This document shows, piece after piece, positions 39,201-54,000 of a DNA stretch of 64,000 nt. Source of the stretch: Ficedula albicollis (taxonomy: Eukaryota > Chordata > Aves > Passeriformes > Muscicapidae); contig NC_021673.1 of NCBI RefSeq assembly GCF_000247815.1, forward strand, positions 106,159,174 to 106,223,173. Direction: 5' to 3'. The notes below the pieces were generated by a model. That model made no database searches and was not told the origin of the DNA. It was given only the letters and a program-made list of their open reading frames with translations. The position numbers and the translations under genes are program-made. Numbering within the stretch: position 1 is the first letter of the stretch; each line of letters begins with the position of its first letter.

Positions 39201-39992
39201 TCATTATCCTATCAGGAAGTAAGCAGATTTTTTTTTTCTGTCTTTGCTGGCAGTGTGCTCTTGGTGTTTAAGCTTTCACAGTCTAGATGAACTGATTCAG
39301 CTAGGAAAAAAAAAAAGGTGGTATTTTATTACAATTCCTAAAAAGTAGCAGAAGTTTATCTTTCACTCCTAAGGAGATTGCAAATGGACTGGTTAGCAAA
39401 CTTCTAAAGAAGGTGCAGGTGACAGACAATTCTGTTACAGCAGAGCTTGATTCAAGACATATTCCTTCCCTATTTATTTGTACCATGTTTATGTTCAGCA
39501 TGGTTTTTTCTTGGGATAAAAGCATACAATTACACTGCTGTCCACATGCCAACCTGTCACCTCCAGCTCCCAGTAACTCTTAAATCCATTGGCCAACTAT
39601 AACCAAGTTTGCTAGAGGCTGAAATCTGAAAGATATGAAGTTCCAGAAGGCTTTATCAAGATCTGTAGCTGGACAAGGCAAAGAAGAATCTGCAGCCATC
39701 CCTTTTGTTCTTTTGAAGGACTTTGAGCAAAGTAGCTGGTGGGTCAGCACAACATGATGGCAGCATTTTCTCAGCCTGAAAAGATAAGGAATATGGAAGG
39801 GACTGGAAAACTCTGTTGAGGACACAAGGGCTGAGAGATGGATCTTGTCTCCACAGGTTTTCTACTTTATTTTTCCCCTTTCTCTTCACTGCAGGCACAG
39901 TCACACTTAAAATACAGATTCAAATTATGCTTCTTAACTCATTATTGCTGTTATTGTGAGGACTTCATCCATTTGAATCTTTTATTTGAAAT
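36219..39992. other. Intronic DNA, nothing recognised
   Basis: No retroelement or exon supported. Open frames of up to 136 codons (37126-37536) show no familiar motif. Confidence 0.5.
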
Positions 39993-40647
39993 GTTTGTTT
40001 CTTTGTTTGTTTGTTGGGGGATTTTTATAACATATTACAGAACTTAATGGTAATTTATTTGTAGATGTGGATCTTAGGTTAAATACAGTTGCAGAATTTT
40101 TCTTTTGAACTCATCTTTAGTTATATAAACATTTTTCTGAGACAAGTTGTACTCTGTGATCACTAGTGCATTGAAAATTTTAATGATCTTAAAACTTCAT
40201 AGACGCATTTGTAGAATTTATGCAAAAAGAATAGAAGAAAGAATAGAAATGAGAGTTTTTTCTTAGCAAATATTTTTTTCAAGGTATTTTACCAGGCATA
40301 TGATGTTTTTCCAGTCAGGTGTTTGTTTCTTTGTTTGTTTGTTGGGGGTTTTTTATAACATATTACAGAACTTAATGGTAATTTATTTGTAGATGTGGAT
40401 CTTAGGTTAAATACAGTTGCAGAAGTTTTCTTTTGAACTCATCTTTAGTTATATAAACATTTTTCTGAGACAAGTTGTACTCTGTGATCACTAGTGCATT
40501 GAAAATTTTAATGATCTTAAAACTTCATAGACGCATTTGTAGAATTTATGCAAAAAGAATAGAAGAAAGAATAGAAATGAGAGTTTTTTCTTAGCAAATA
40601 TTTTTTTCAAGGTATTTTACCAGGCATATGATGTTTTTCCAGTCAGT
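39993..40647. repeat. 328-bp direct tandem duplication
   Basis: Copy 1 is 39993-40320 and copy 2 is 40321-40647. Both start GTTTGTTTCTTTGTTTG and end TTTTTCCAGTCAG. I see about two substitutions (GGGGGATTTTT/GGGGGTTTTTT and GCAGAATTTT/GCAGAAGTTT). Confidence 0.93.
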
Positions 40648-42683
40648 CGTGATTAGGAGAACTCAGTTATAAACACCAAAACCCCCTTCTAATGTACACC
40701 AAGTTTCACCACTGATGATGAAAAGAGTATGTGAGCCCATAAGCATTAGACATTTCTCCTTTTTATCCCATGGTAAAGAATTTTTCTATATAATCTCCAT
40801 CATAGTTGCATCTATGCATCTATGATTTATTACATAGATGACTTAAAATAAACCAAACAATTCCTACCTTTGAAGTTCATCAGAAACATTCCAAAAATAA
40901 TATCTCAAAATAGAGGAATGTTATTTGTTTACACCCACATTTATATTTTTATGTGTTAATACAGATAGTGTCAGTATTTTCTACTTGTAAGTTTATGGGA
41001 ATCTGGAGACAAAATTGTTTTGAAAGCCAAATCACAATCAATTATCAAGCCAAATTAAGTGGTATAATCTGTCAGCAAGCTTAGTAGCCATGACAAGAGC
41101 AAGGAGAAAGAGGCAGATCTGATGTATGCATCCTGAACTCAAACTTTGACATCACCTCACTGAGAATTGATCAAGTCAGTTCCTGGAGGACAAACCACCA
41201 AGCTGGAGTCAACCTGTATTGCTAACCAAATCTTGACAGAGTTGCAGCAACAGCTCTGCTAGGATGACTTGGAAGGAAAATCAAACCATTCCGTTGTTAC
41301 TTAGCGTAAGACATATTTCAGGATAGGAAATCCCCTGGTCCTTGCAAAAGTGATCCTTGGGAAGTGTCTGCACTGAGGGAAATGATACGGATTGTATGGA
41401 TAATTTTAGCCTGAAACTGTGCCCAGGCTGTTCTGTCATTTGAGCAAACTGCAGCTGATGTCCTTACACTACACTGCACCATACAGCACATCATAAATCC
41501 TTATGTGGGAAACCCATCCCAGTCTTGGGAATGAGTGCCTATTTACTTTGAGGAGTTTCTGTATTACTATAATATACTCAAAAATATACAGGGGAAAATA
41601 GTGTCATATAAACAAATGCACACTTCTTTTTTCTTTTATTTTTCCTTTTTTTTCCCCCCTTTTTTTTAATGAGGTGATGCCCTCATTGTGCTGAAGTGAT
41701 CTGATCCAGATCACAGACAGGGGGAAGGGAGAGGTGGTGCAATACCACATTTTCATTATCATGAATATTTTTAGACACATGCAGGGAAGCTTGTTAATTT
41801 TCTTTCTTGCTGAGCGACTTCCAATTAGGGAACAATGACTTTGCTAATTAGTACAAAAGGAATAAGTCTGATTAATCTTTTACTAGTGTTTTACAGTATG
41901 TTTTCAATACACTTGGTATAATTGTTTCATGTTGCAGTCTCTTTCCCTTTTATCAAGCCTGTAGCTAGCAAAGGAATTGTTTCCATGTTCCTTGAGGTGT
42001 GTTTTGTTTCTTTTCTTGAACAGGGAGTATTTTTTAATTTTGCATTAAAGAGACAGAAGCATCTCCATGTGCTTTAGACATGCAGCCTATTCTGGAACTA
42101 TTGCTGACCTAGGAGTAACTTTCCCAGCTCACAGTCATTGATTCATGATGTATTACTTAACTTTTTATTCACACTATTGCAGTCTCTTCTCTCTTCTCTC
42201 TGAAAATAGGGAGGAGAAGCTGTTGGACACATTTCTCATTTTTCAGGCTTGTGTGTTAAGTATGATTAAGTTCAGTGAATAATTTATAAGTCAGAAAAAA
42301 ATTTAAAAGCAAGACAATGAAAAGTATATTTATTTTGAGGTACTAGGTGAGCATACTTTGGGAGCCAGTGGTTTCCTTATGGCAGCTGACATCTGTTGTA
42401 TGTATATGATATTTAAGGAAGAGAGAATATTGATTTACTGAAGGAACTTAGAGCTTGGATCTTCTAATGAACAGTTTTTCACATTCAGTCAGTTAAGGCT
42501 TAGTATCACTGATGGGCATGAGAGAAATCTTGTATAAATGTTATTTCTTGTTTCTCTGAGAAGTGAAAATCTTGTTGTTATCTGTGATGTATTCTATTGT
42601 TATTGTCCCACTTCTACTTTAACCTTTACTTGCTGAAATTTGAGGCAATCATACTGTTACAATAAACTTGCATAAGAATATCC
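40648..42683. other. Intronic DNA, nothing recognised
   Basis: AT-rich, with several TAATTAG-like homeodomain-type words at about 41790-41880. No exon or repeat family supported. Confidence 0.5.
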
Positions 42684-43072
42684 ATAGGATCATAGAATTG
42701 TTTGGGTTAGATGGGACATTAAAGATCATCCAGTTCCAACCTCCCCACCATGCACAGGAACACCTTTCACTAGATCAGGCTGTTCAAAGCCCTGTTCAAC
42801 CAGGCCTTAAACTCTTCCAGGAATGTGGCATCCACAGCTTCTCTGGGCAACCTCTTCCCATGCCTCACCACAGGCATAGTTAAGAATTTCTTCCTAAAAT
42901 CTAATCTAATATCTAAACTTGCTTTTTTTTTCAGTTTGAAGCCATTCTCCCTTGTTCTATGTCCTATCACTACATGCTTTGGTAAAAAGTCCCTCTCCAG
43001 CTCTCCTGTAGGCCCCCTTTAGGTACTGAAAGGCTGCAATAAGGTCACCCCAGAGCATTCTCTTCTCCAGGA
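42684..43072 (-). mobile_element. CR1 LINE 3' fragment (minus strand)
   Basis: The left edge ATAGGATCATAGAATTG is the reversed CR1 3' end. Typical reversed CR1 text follows (CACAGCTTCTCTGGGCAACC, AAGAATTTCTTCCTAAAAT, CAAGGTCACC-like words) to about 43072. It is 5'-truncated. Confidence 0.88.
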
Positions 43073-43749
43073 ATTAACACAGGAGGGGAGGAAATAAAAA
43101 GACAAACAAAAAAACCTATAAATTTTCTAGCCAAAATGTGATTTTTTTTGGCAATACTATAGAAAAATTTTGGAAGTAAGTAATCTGTAAAAGAAAAGGA
43201 GCAGCCTCATTTAGATGATTGTCTTATTTGCAGACATGAAAATCCTTGTCCTCTGTCTAGTCATCTGCTTCACTTTTACTCAAGATTTAGCTTTATATAG
43301 AACATAGCTACAGATAAAAGTTAGGACTTCCAAAATCCTAGCTTCTCTCAATTAAATCCTGGAAACATTTATGCATTTTACAGCAAATGGTGTTGATGAA
43401 TGCAAGGTAACACTGCTGTCTCTTAAGAAGCAAAGTCTATCATTGTACTTTATGTATCAAAGGGACACTTCTAGAACTTGTGTTAAGAAAAACAATTATC
43501 GTTACTGAACCAAAATGTGTTCTTCAGACATTTCTTTCAGTGTATAGTCTTTACAGGGCCAGCATGCAGGTTTCTGTACAAAACTGGTCTTCTTTATTTT
43601 TAGCCCTACTTCTTCCCACACACTTAAAATGCTGCCTCAGAAAGGGAGTTAATAACGTCCAGTGGAGACAGGAAAATAGAAAAGACTGCAAAGGCATACA
43701 CAAGCTATATGTTATGAAAATTTTCCTAGCAGTAATGATAGCTCAGCGT
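43073..43749. other. Intronic DNA, nothing recognised
   Basis: AT-rich; no feature supported. Confidence 0.5.
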
Positions 43750-43915
43750 GGGAGTTGATTGCCAAAAGAAATCACTTCACTGGACATTTTCAAGAAAAGG
43801 GTAAGAAATGTCTGTCAGAACAAATTTAGGTATTGCTGATCCTGCTTTAGGGAGGAAGGAGGGACCAAATGACCTCTCGAAGACCCCTCCAGACCTATCT
43901 TTTTTTGATTCTCTG
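43750..43915 (+). mobile_element. Older, diverged CR1 3' end (plus strand)
   Basis: GATCCTGCTTTAGGGAGG followed by ATGACCTCTCGAAGACCCC and a closing TTGATTCTCTG resembles the 3' end of older CR1 subfamilies. It is more diverged than the other CR1 pieces here; edges are approximate. Confidence 0.6.
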
Positions 43916-44889
43916 TCTGTCTTTCTCAGGCTGTTGAATATACCCACTATCACTGTTCTTAAAACTCTCATCAGGACCAAATTATTCCCGAAGGGCTGCT
44001 GTGGAACGGTAAATATAGATATCCCACCCACAGCAGTGCTGGGCAATCCTTTCACGTTCTTTGAATGTTATTGCATTGCTGGCGTTTTGAAATGGTGTTC
44101 CCACCGCTGCCAGCCATGCCACGCTTGACCCTTGGTGTGTGATCTCGTACTATCTGCTTCAGTTTGCTGAGGGGAGCTCAGCTGATGGATTGAACCTGCC
44201 ATGCAGAAAATTCACAGGCATAAAAAAAAAGACTTGGCGTCTGCAAAAAAAAACCAGTCTGGAGTCCTTAATGTTCTGCATAACAAGACAAGCAAACAGG
44301 CAACAATAATTAAGTTAATTATTCATAATAATTTTCTATTCTGGTCAGCTAGAAGTGCAATTTTTTTTCATGGTGAAATGGTGGAGCTCTTTCTGATTAA
44401 AAATGGAAAAAGTTAAAATAGTGTACATTTAGTTTTAATGTGAAAGTACAAGACAGTGTTTCCGCTGACATGCTTTGGGATCTTCTGTTAATCTGCATCA
44501 TATTAGGGTGAGGGAAAGATTAAGATGAAAACTTGTTCTGCCCTTACAAATAAAGGATACTGTTACCATCACCCAGTCATTTGTTTCTTCAATTTCCTTG
44601 TGCTTATATTACTGCTAAGATAGAGCAACTTTCAGCTTGATTTAGTAATTCTCTGCTGGCTTGGGTGCAGGGTGAAGAGAGGGAGCATGGGGCAGCAAAG
44701 GAAGTTTAATAGGTGCAGCATCAAACACTACTCTGCTCCCTGTGCCACATGTGAATGAAAGCTCATCTGAAGATACCTGACTTTTTAAAATTTCCTCTCT
44801 TCTAAAGAAGTTAAAAATCTTTTTAGGAGTGTGGAAATGAGGGAAAATCCTTAAAGGCTTTTTCATATTGTGTTTGCTTTCTTGCCCAT
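43916..44889. other. Intronic DNA, nothing recognised
   Basis: No feature supported. Confidence 0.5.
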
Positions 44890-44915
44890 TTTATATATAT
44901 ATGTATATATATATG

Positions 44916-44947
<32 letters not shown>

Positions 44948-44949
44948 TA
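44890..44949. repeat. (AT)n microsatellite with ATGT interruptions
   Basis: About 60 bases of alternating T and A, with three TATGTATA interruptions. Confidence 0.95.
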
Positions 44950-46488
44950 CCCAGTGTATACCACAAGGGTAGAGAGCCATCATACCATCCCTGTTTAATT
45001 TGTTGGTGTGGGAAAAAAAATTGTTGAAAGCACCTATGAAGCAGCTACTGAGTTCTTGTGAGACATTTCTGTGGTTCCATCTGCAGCTGAGCTGCACAGC
45101 CATTTCCCATTCCCCTCCAGAAGGGCTGTGCTACCACAACCAGCCTGCACCCCAGCTGCCCAGCAGCTTTGCCTCCAGCAAGCCCAGCGAGTGCAGAAAG
45201 CACTGACTGCTTTTGTCATCCCCAAATGCCAGCAGCCACATCCACAGCACCCAAATCTTTCTCTTACTTCAAGTGGTGTTGGGCTGGCAGACATACTTGA
45301 GCTGTGTCCGTGCAGCTCTGAACTGTGACAGTGATGTATCATGCTGAAGGCAATCTCAGGAGATTTCAGGACTAGTATATAAATCTCTCCTGTTTTATAT
45401 ATGACAATTGCTGTAGCAAATCTGTGCTAAGCCTTCATTACTCTATGCTTGAAAAGAAACCTTGAGAAACTACTTTTGGGAGGTAGTCCTCCTTGGGTTA
45501 GTCCTAAAAATGTTCAGTTATTATTTATTACTTTATCACACCAAAATAGTTACAATGTAGACATTTACTAAAACTCCCTCACAATTATCAGTATTTAATA
45601 CTGTCTCCATAACAAAAATTGGAAGATGTACTATAATGCCAAATAATATAAGGTTCTTATTTCATTTCCTAATTTTCCTCTTTGTTTTACAAAACTTAAA
45701 ACTGTTAGTTTGCTTTTACTGCATTGAAAAAAATAATTTGGTTCCGAACTTTGCATAAATCTCAAAAATAAAGATAAATACATAATGCAGAAAACTTAGA
45801 AACACTACGGGTGAAATGCTGTCAATGACATCAGCTGAGTTGTAGCTTCATCCCATAATAGTTATGTTTGTAGAAGTGATAAAATTATATTTATAAAAGA
45901 TGAAATTTTAAGGGAAGACAATTTCTGCTTTGAATAGGCCTTTTCTTGTCTATTCTAGTGGGATGTAACCAACATGTCATTAAATCATCCTCATGAGTTT
46001 GAGATATAAAAACATCAGAAATCTCAGATATGCTGGCACTGCCTTGTCAATAAGGTCCAATCTGAATCTCTATCCTAGGATTCCAGCCTTGCACAGGATT
46101 GTTGGACCCATGTCAGCCACGTGGCTGTTAAGAGTTGTGAGACAACAGGGCTTTGGCAGAGATATGTTGCTCAGACTTGTTTGAAGTGCTGGTGAGTCAG
46201 GCTGTTCCACTGCAGTGTTCAGTCACTTGCTGTTGGGTAGGATGTCATTTCTGGCAGAGAGGTAACTCTCTGTCTGTTACTTCCTGTCCTCCAACACTTC
46301 CCTGCCCCCTACAGAAATATCCTTTGACTTAGGGCACAAATTAATTGTTGTTTACCTGTGATGAACAAGTTTGAATTGAGAGGGAGTGGATGATGCCTTA
46401 TTCATAAATGAGATGTCAGACTGACAGTGGCTGGAATGAATGTCAGCACCACAGCACTATTTCTGTTGTCCCTTTTCTTTTATCTCTC

Positions 46489-46507
46489 TTTTTTTTTTTT
46501 TTTTTTT
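46489..46507. repeat. Poly-T run (19)
   Basis: Uninterrupted T homopolymer. Confidence 0.9.
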
Positions 46508-46843
46508 AATAAGTGATTCCTTAATATTGTTGTAAACCTCAAGATTTAGCTAAGTGTCCTTTCTCCTTTAAAAGAGACAAGACTTGCATGAAGAACAGCA
46601 CAATTACCATCACCATTCCTTCACTCAGTGAACAAATGTCCTATCAACTATTTCTATATTTCCCCACTGCTTATTTGCCTTTTATTATGAGTTTCACACT
46701 TTGAAAATAATCAGTATGTAGCAGCTTGTTCTGCTTTCATTTATTATAACCCTGACCCTTACACATCCTCCTGCTAGAATTTCATCAGTGGTCATTTAAT
46801 TACTTTTTTTCTTTTCATTAGTGCAGTTACTAACATCATTCTC

Positions 46844-46956
46844 ATGATCCTTTCACAGTTTTTTCATCTCACAGTTTCTTGTCCTGACTAGAGCCAGTTC
46901 TTATGATTCTTTCACAGTTTTTTCATCTCACAGTTTCTTGTCCTGACTAGAGCCAG
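46844..46956. repeat. 59-bp direct tandem duplication
   Basis: ATGATCCTTTCACAGTTTTT at 46844 recurs as ATGATTCTTTCACAGTTTTT at 46903. Both continue to GACTAGAGCCAGT. Confidence 0.9.
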
Positions 46957-47949
46957 TCTGCTGCTGGCACTCCTGGATCCCTGTCTTTGTGTCCTTTCTC
47001 ATTGGGGAGGCGAGCAGCTTGTGTTGAAAGCAGCTCCGTCTCCCTTCGGTTCTGGTGCTCCACTGCTGCCACCATGCACATGGTGGGTAGCTGCACTCAG
47101 TCACGCTTCAAGCTATCTTTGGAGTGATTTCCTCAGCAGCTGGGTCTGCTCCCTGCTCCATTTCTGCAGACAGAAGCTGCTGCAGTGGCAGCCCGGCAGC
47201 TGAGGTGCCCTTGTCACTGGCCAGCAGTCAGGTGGTCCTTGCACACTGATCCCTGTGCAAACACACGTGAGAGCAGAGGAGGCTTTATCCCATCAGCTCT
47301 AATTGTTCCTTCTCCAGGGAAGCTAATCAGATTCGTTATCTCTCTGTGGTGACTGCGGTATCCATCTGAGTGCTTTGCCTCTGGCAGAATATGGACAAGC
47401 CCACATTTTCTACTGAAATTGCCTGTTATGACTATATTTCTTCCTCTGTTCTTGGAATCAGTATGTCTATATAATGGTAGTTTTTTATTTAATGTAACTA
47501 GTTCCCCTAAGGGCAACAGCCCAAAGAATAATAAAATAATCCATTTGAAGTTTATACAAACAATGAATCACCTGAACAGCTGTCTCTTTAAAAACAGGGC
47601 TGTAGTTTGATGCTGATGTTGTAGAGATTCTTCTTCTTTTGAATATATTCCCAGATTATGTATTTTATTTTATATAAGTGCTTTAAACCAGGTACAAAAT
47701 AGAGAATAGTAAATAATACATAGAGGAATGTTCTTTATTTTTAAGGAGTATGTTTAAAGAAAAGCATGAAATAAAACAAACACATAAAGCAAAACTTAGA
47801 ACTTTGATATAAAATATTTTTATATTTATTTGCAAGCCTCTTTTACAACATTTTCAGCTATCAGTATTTTTTTAAAAATCTAAACCCTTCTTATAATATT
47901 TATATTTCTAGAGAAAGCAAAATAATCTTGTTTAGTAGGCAGACACAGG

Positions 47950-48101
47950 TAAAAGTTAGCTTCTGGGTTGAAATAAAAGTTAGCTTCTGGTTTGAATCCT
48001 ACAATTTCTATTGTGCTATCCTGTATTTCACAGTTAGTAAAAGTTAGCTTCTGGGTTGAATCCTACAGTTTCTATTGTGCTATCCTGTATTTCACAGTTA
48101 C
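47950..48101. repeat. Local repeat of a 24/64-bp unit
   Basis: TAAAAGTTAGCTTCTGG occurs at 47950, 47974 and 48038. The last two copies extend over 64 bp (through CCTGTATTTCACAGTTA) with two differences. Confidence 0.88.
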
Positions 48102-48701
48102 TCCTCCAATGCTTCTATGATGGGCAGCACTGAAGCCAGCCAGTATGGGAATGTTAGATGTGATCCAGGTTAGATCTGAGATGAATGTAAATTTCTTGCC
48201 CTTCTCCCAGGGCTACCCACTGCCCCCAATAAATGCCTGAGATATCCATTGGGATGGCATTGTGCTCCATGGGGAAGTATGCACCATTCATGAGATCAAC
48301 ACTAGAGTTTTTCTCCCCAAAGCATGAGATTTAATAGGAATAAGACACATAAAAATGGCTGTTGGCTATTTCTCTGACATTCCTTGGGAATACCATGCAA
48401 TTGGGATCTGGGTCCTCACTGCTGGATTCTGCAGTGGGCTGTTTACAAATCTCAAGTGTCACATTGAAAATCTGATATATTGAGGTTTTTTTCTTCCCTG
48501 GACAAAGTTGATAAGAGGTTTTAAATGTCTGCCTCCTACCCAGCACAATGGGATGATAACTTCTGCCATGAATTAATCAAGCTGCTTGTTAAAAAAAACA
48601 TTATCTTGCCACTCTTCTTCCAAGTCCTTTTGAATTCAGACAAATTTAACTGCTTTCTCTTCCATAAAAATGGTACACTAAGGTTAATTATAGTTAATTA
48701 T

Positions 48702-48984
48702 AGGTATGATTTTTCTGTGTGGTGTTTCTCAGGTCGAAAAAGAGCCTGAGGGGTGCACCTGGAACGAGATCCTGGCTTGAATTGTTCCCCTCGGGAAGGG
48801 GCGGATCAGTTGAGCAATTAAAATGAAGGACTGAATTGGCAAGGCTGTGGGGTGTCGTGCCCCTTTCTCTGCCAGAGGGGAGCAGAGTGCTGGGAGAGCA
48901 TGGCCCCCACACCAGTGCTGTTCCTCCATGGCAGGAGGCTGTGCCCTCGGGAGCAGGGGCTGAGGACACCCCACTGCTGCTGTT
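48702..48984. repeat. 283-bp block, first copy (in upstream flank)
   Basis: Starts AGGTATGATTTTTCTG and ends ACTGCTGCTGTT. It is repeated at 49560-49842 with only two substitutions seen. This copy continues without a break into the LTR flank, so it is likely the genuine position. Confidence 0.92.
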
Positions 48985-49559
48985 CCCTGCCTGGCCACTT
49001 TCCAGGAACAGCTATCCCCGTGCCTCCAGCTCTGGGCAAAAAGGGATGATGGCACTCGCCTCCTGTACATCGGGTTGTCACGAGGATTGATTCATTTCAC
49101 TTAGTGCAACAATTACAGAACCTTCTTGTCCCGGTTTGGAGGACAGGTGTTTGTTAAGAAAAGCAGGAGCTTCTCTTTGAAATGGAGAATGTAAACCCCC
49201 TCTCTCCAAATTATTATAATTTTGAAATTAAGGGGCTCTCAGGCAAAGATAGGGGAAATAGGAGTAGCAGGTTTTTACTAGGAAAATTAAAATAGAAATG
49301 CAGTATTACAAAAAACAAATCCAAAACACCGGCAGAGTCAGAATACAACCTGACACCCCGTCAGTCAGTCAGGGTATTGGTAGCAGCCCCATTAAATGGT
49401 GGCTACAGTCCCCCTGCAGTGGCAGGTGTGGTTCAGCTGAAGCAGTGCTCCTGTAGAAGGGTGCAGTTTTCCTCTGAAGGTCCAGGGATGATGTGGAAAG
49501 GTCCAGTTTTCCTCTGGAATCCAGTGGAAAAGGCTGCCTTGGTGTTCAGAGGCACTCTA

Positions 49560-50699
<1,140 letters not shown>

Positions 50700-51058
50700 A
50701 TCTCAGTTTTTATCTAGGTAGGAAAGGCTTGGCTCCTCCCCCTGGCTGGAGCATCTCCCAGTGGGATGATGTAATTTCATCAGTCATACGGTGGGACTCA
50801 ATGCCCCATTAACAAATGATATCTTCCTGGAGGAAGAATGGGGTGTGGAAGATGGCCCATTAACAAATTATATCTTCCTGGAGGAAGAATGGGGTGTGGA
50901 AAAGATAAAGATGATTGCCCCACCTGGTTTGTCACAGATGGCCCATAGCAGATAAAATCTCCCATAGAGATAAGGATAACTGCCCCACCTGGTTTCAACA
51001 GATGGTGATAGAATATGTACTTTTGGTCACGTCCTGTATTGCAACCTAGGACACTTTT

Positions 51059-54000
51059 AAAGAGGCTGCTTTAGGGATGGTGTACAGCCAGTGTTAGTCA
51101 TTGTCCCCTTGGCTCCTGCTTTGTGCTCCTGTGGAGAGGCTTGTGGCAGCACTTCCTAGTGCTCACTGAGATGTCTGGGAAGAGCCCCACCATACTGCGT
51201 GAGCAGTGAGGCACAGCATGGGGAGAAGAAATTAAATCATCTTCATGCTTCCCTGCCAGAGGAAGAACTGCAGAGGCTGGCAAGGCCCCATCAAGGAATA
51301 AAAGGGTCAGTTCTTGTAGTTCCTCATCAGCTGTGCCTCCCTTCTTTCCTTCCACATCTTTGTACTCCCTGTACCATGTGAAAGCCCAGAGTGGAGCGAG
51401 CTATTCCCAGCAGTAACACTAAGTAATGGTGCATTTTGCTGTGTCTGTTGAAATTCATAGGTCCGATCTTTTCCTATCTGTCCAGTTAGATCTCCCATCT
51501 CTCACCACCACGCAGCCCACACCACTGCTAACATATGTCCTAGAGGTGGTTCAGATACTCTCACGGGGCACATGCTGCCCTTCAGCTCGCTGTACATCTT
51601 CTCTTCCCTCCCCAACCTGCCCACGTACGCTAACGCACAGCTTCCCACTCGCTTCTCTATAAATTGTCTTTGTATTTGTTACTCTTCACACTATAGCAGA
51701 AGGGAATCTTAAAATGCCTTTTTCATATTTTTTTTTTCTTTTCCATAGGGAAGGCTTTAGAGCTAGGAAAAGCTATTTTAGTACTTTTCGGAGCCTGAGC
51801 TGCCATGGTGTGTGCTGCAAGAGAAGCAAGCACACCACACACTGAAAATCACAGTCTGGTTGAGTGGAGGGGGTTCCCACTGTATGCTCTGTGTGTGACT
51901 ATTCCTGGAAAACCCGTGAATTTTCTGATGAAAAGACATTTGGAAGGCTGTGGGAAAGATTTGTCTCTGACATATTGTCTCCTGATTTCTCTTCTTTGAA
52001 GAGGGTAGACAGCAGCAGCAATGGTTCTAGACTGATGCCAGCCTAATTTTCTAACATGAGCCAGGTACAGTAAAACCCACAAGGGGAGGAGCAGTTCTCT
52101 ACTTGCATCCCAAACTCTTAGTGCACTCAGAACTAGATTATCCATGAGCTTTCTGCTGTCTTTTTATGAAAACGTTTTTCTGCTTAGTTTAAGCTTGGCT
52201 TTTTCCCGTTTGGAAAGACAGAACTGGGCTTGCTAACTTAGCAGAATTTGTCTAAGTTGAGGGAAAAAAACTCTTTTTTTCAGACTTTTCCATTGACAGA
52301 CTTCTAGCAAAACTCTTAAGATTTGTCCTGCTAAACATCTAGCAATTACCTATCCCATTAACTACTTGCTTTTCTTCAGATAAAAACAACTTTTTAATTT
52401 TACTTAGCATTTTCCTGTTACTGCATATCTTCTTATCAGTGAATAGTGAATAGCTCTACACACAAAACGCTGCTTCACATATCCAAATTGCTTCCTTCCT
52501 GCTATAAATGGATGTTTAGCATAGTAATCTGGAGTGAAAGGCGCAAGATTAGCAATGCAGCTACTGAGAGTGCGTTATTGTGTTGGGCTTTTCTTTGGTT
52601 TCTACTTTCAAATAGCTTTATTCCTAAAGAATATGAAAGTTACATTTTTAGCAAGTTGCTGGTTTCTGTACAGAAGGAAAATACCTTTTCCAGCCCCAGT
52701 ACTGACCTGCCCTTTCTAGTCACCAAGAAAAATACTTTGAATCACAAAAGGCACATAAGAAAGCCTTCAATCCTACAATTTTTGTTAATGATATGCTGAA
52801 TGCTATGAAATTAAATTGCTCTATGGATCCTGATTAATTGAAAATCAGGTCTGCAATTCATCTGGGCTATAAAAATCAGAATATGTTCCTAAGGAGACAT
52901 GCAGATTCTCTTTTTGTATGTTTCCTATTTCTTGAGCCCTTGAACTATGTTTTTGTGTGCTTTCTTCACCAACTGTGAAAGCTCGATATATTTTTCCTTT
53001 AACTGGAAAGGTTTTGCAAGCCTCATGAGATGAGCTTTAAGAGAAACAATGAATTGTGGAAGCATAATTAATAGCAGTCACTGGCAGCACAGGATCATTC
53101 CTCCCTCTAGTGGCTGGCTGGCTCCAGTGACAGTAAGTGGAGCTCTTTGTTAACATCTCGAGGAATTATTCCCTTATTTTAGCTACTGTGAACTTATTTT
53201 TTCAGGCTAGCATCCTCCAACCCCCTGCCTGCTGTGTTATCCATGGCTCCTCTGGGTACACATCCATGACTGTGTTATGTGACCAGACTTTCAGTTTTTC
53301 AAGGTCACCTCTACAGTGTTCTCGAGCTTTTCCAATCCCTTCTGTACATTTTATTATATGATTCCCAGTAGCAGTCAGGTAAAGAAGGTTGACCCAGTTC
53401 TATTGCATTTCTGTGATCTAACACAGTGATTTATCACAGCTGATCTCTGATGTATACTAAATTGAAAAAGTGATGAATTTGAAGCAGCTTAGCTTGTCTA
53501 GTCATGGTGCAACACTGTGTTTAGACAGTGAGCAGGAGACCAGTGCTTCTTCCATCTCCTGGGATGTGTCAGTGCATGTCCATATAGCAGCAGGCAGCTC
53601 AGGTGTGTTCATGTCATTAACAACTGACCCATCCCTTCCTGGATAGTTCCAGAAAATGTAAAGCTGCCGCAGAGTTGAAATGCTCAACCTAATTTTGCTT
53701 AGCTTCAACCCCCATATATATTTAGTTGGAGGGACAGAATTCAATGGATTGACAATTTGGCCCTTACCTGACACATCACCAGAGAAACCAGAGTCCCAGG
53801 ACACTGAGCAGCCCTTTGGAGGTGGCATCCCACCTGCACATGAAGACATACTGTTGTTCAAACACAGGTCTCTGCCCTGGTGATGCTGACAATAAAAAAT
53901 GGATTACTGTTATCATAATGTTGTTGTTTTCCTAATCAAGGTGACAGAGCAGTAAAAATATCTACTCTATGTACAGCAGCCGTTTAAGGAAGAGGTCATT

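Larger units (their letters stand above)
44950..48701. other. Intronic DNA with small duplications
   Basis: Contains a T run (46489-46507) and two small duplications listed below. The 45070-45330 and 47000-47210 segments are more GC-rich, but I find no exon structure in them. Confidence 0.5.
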
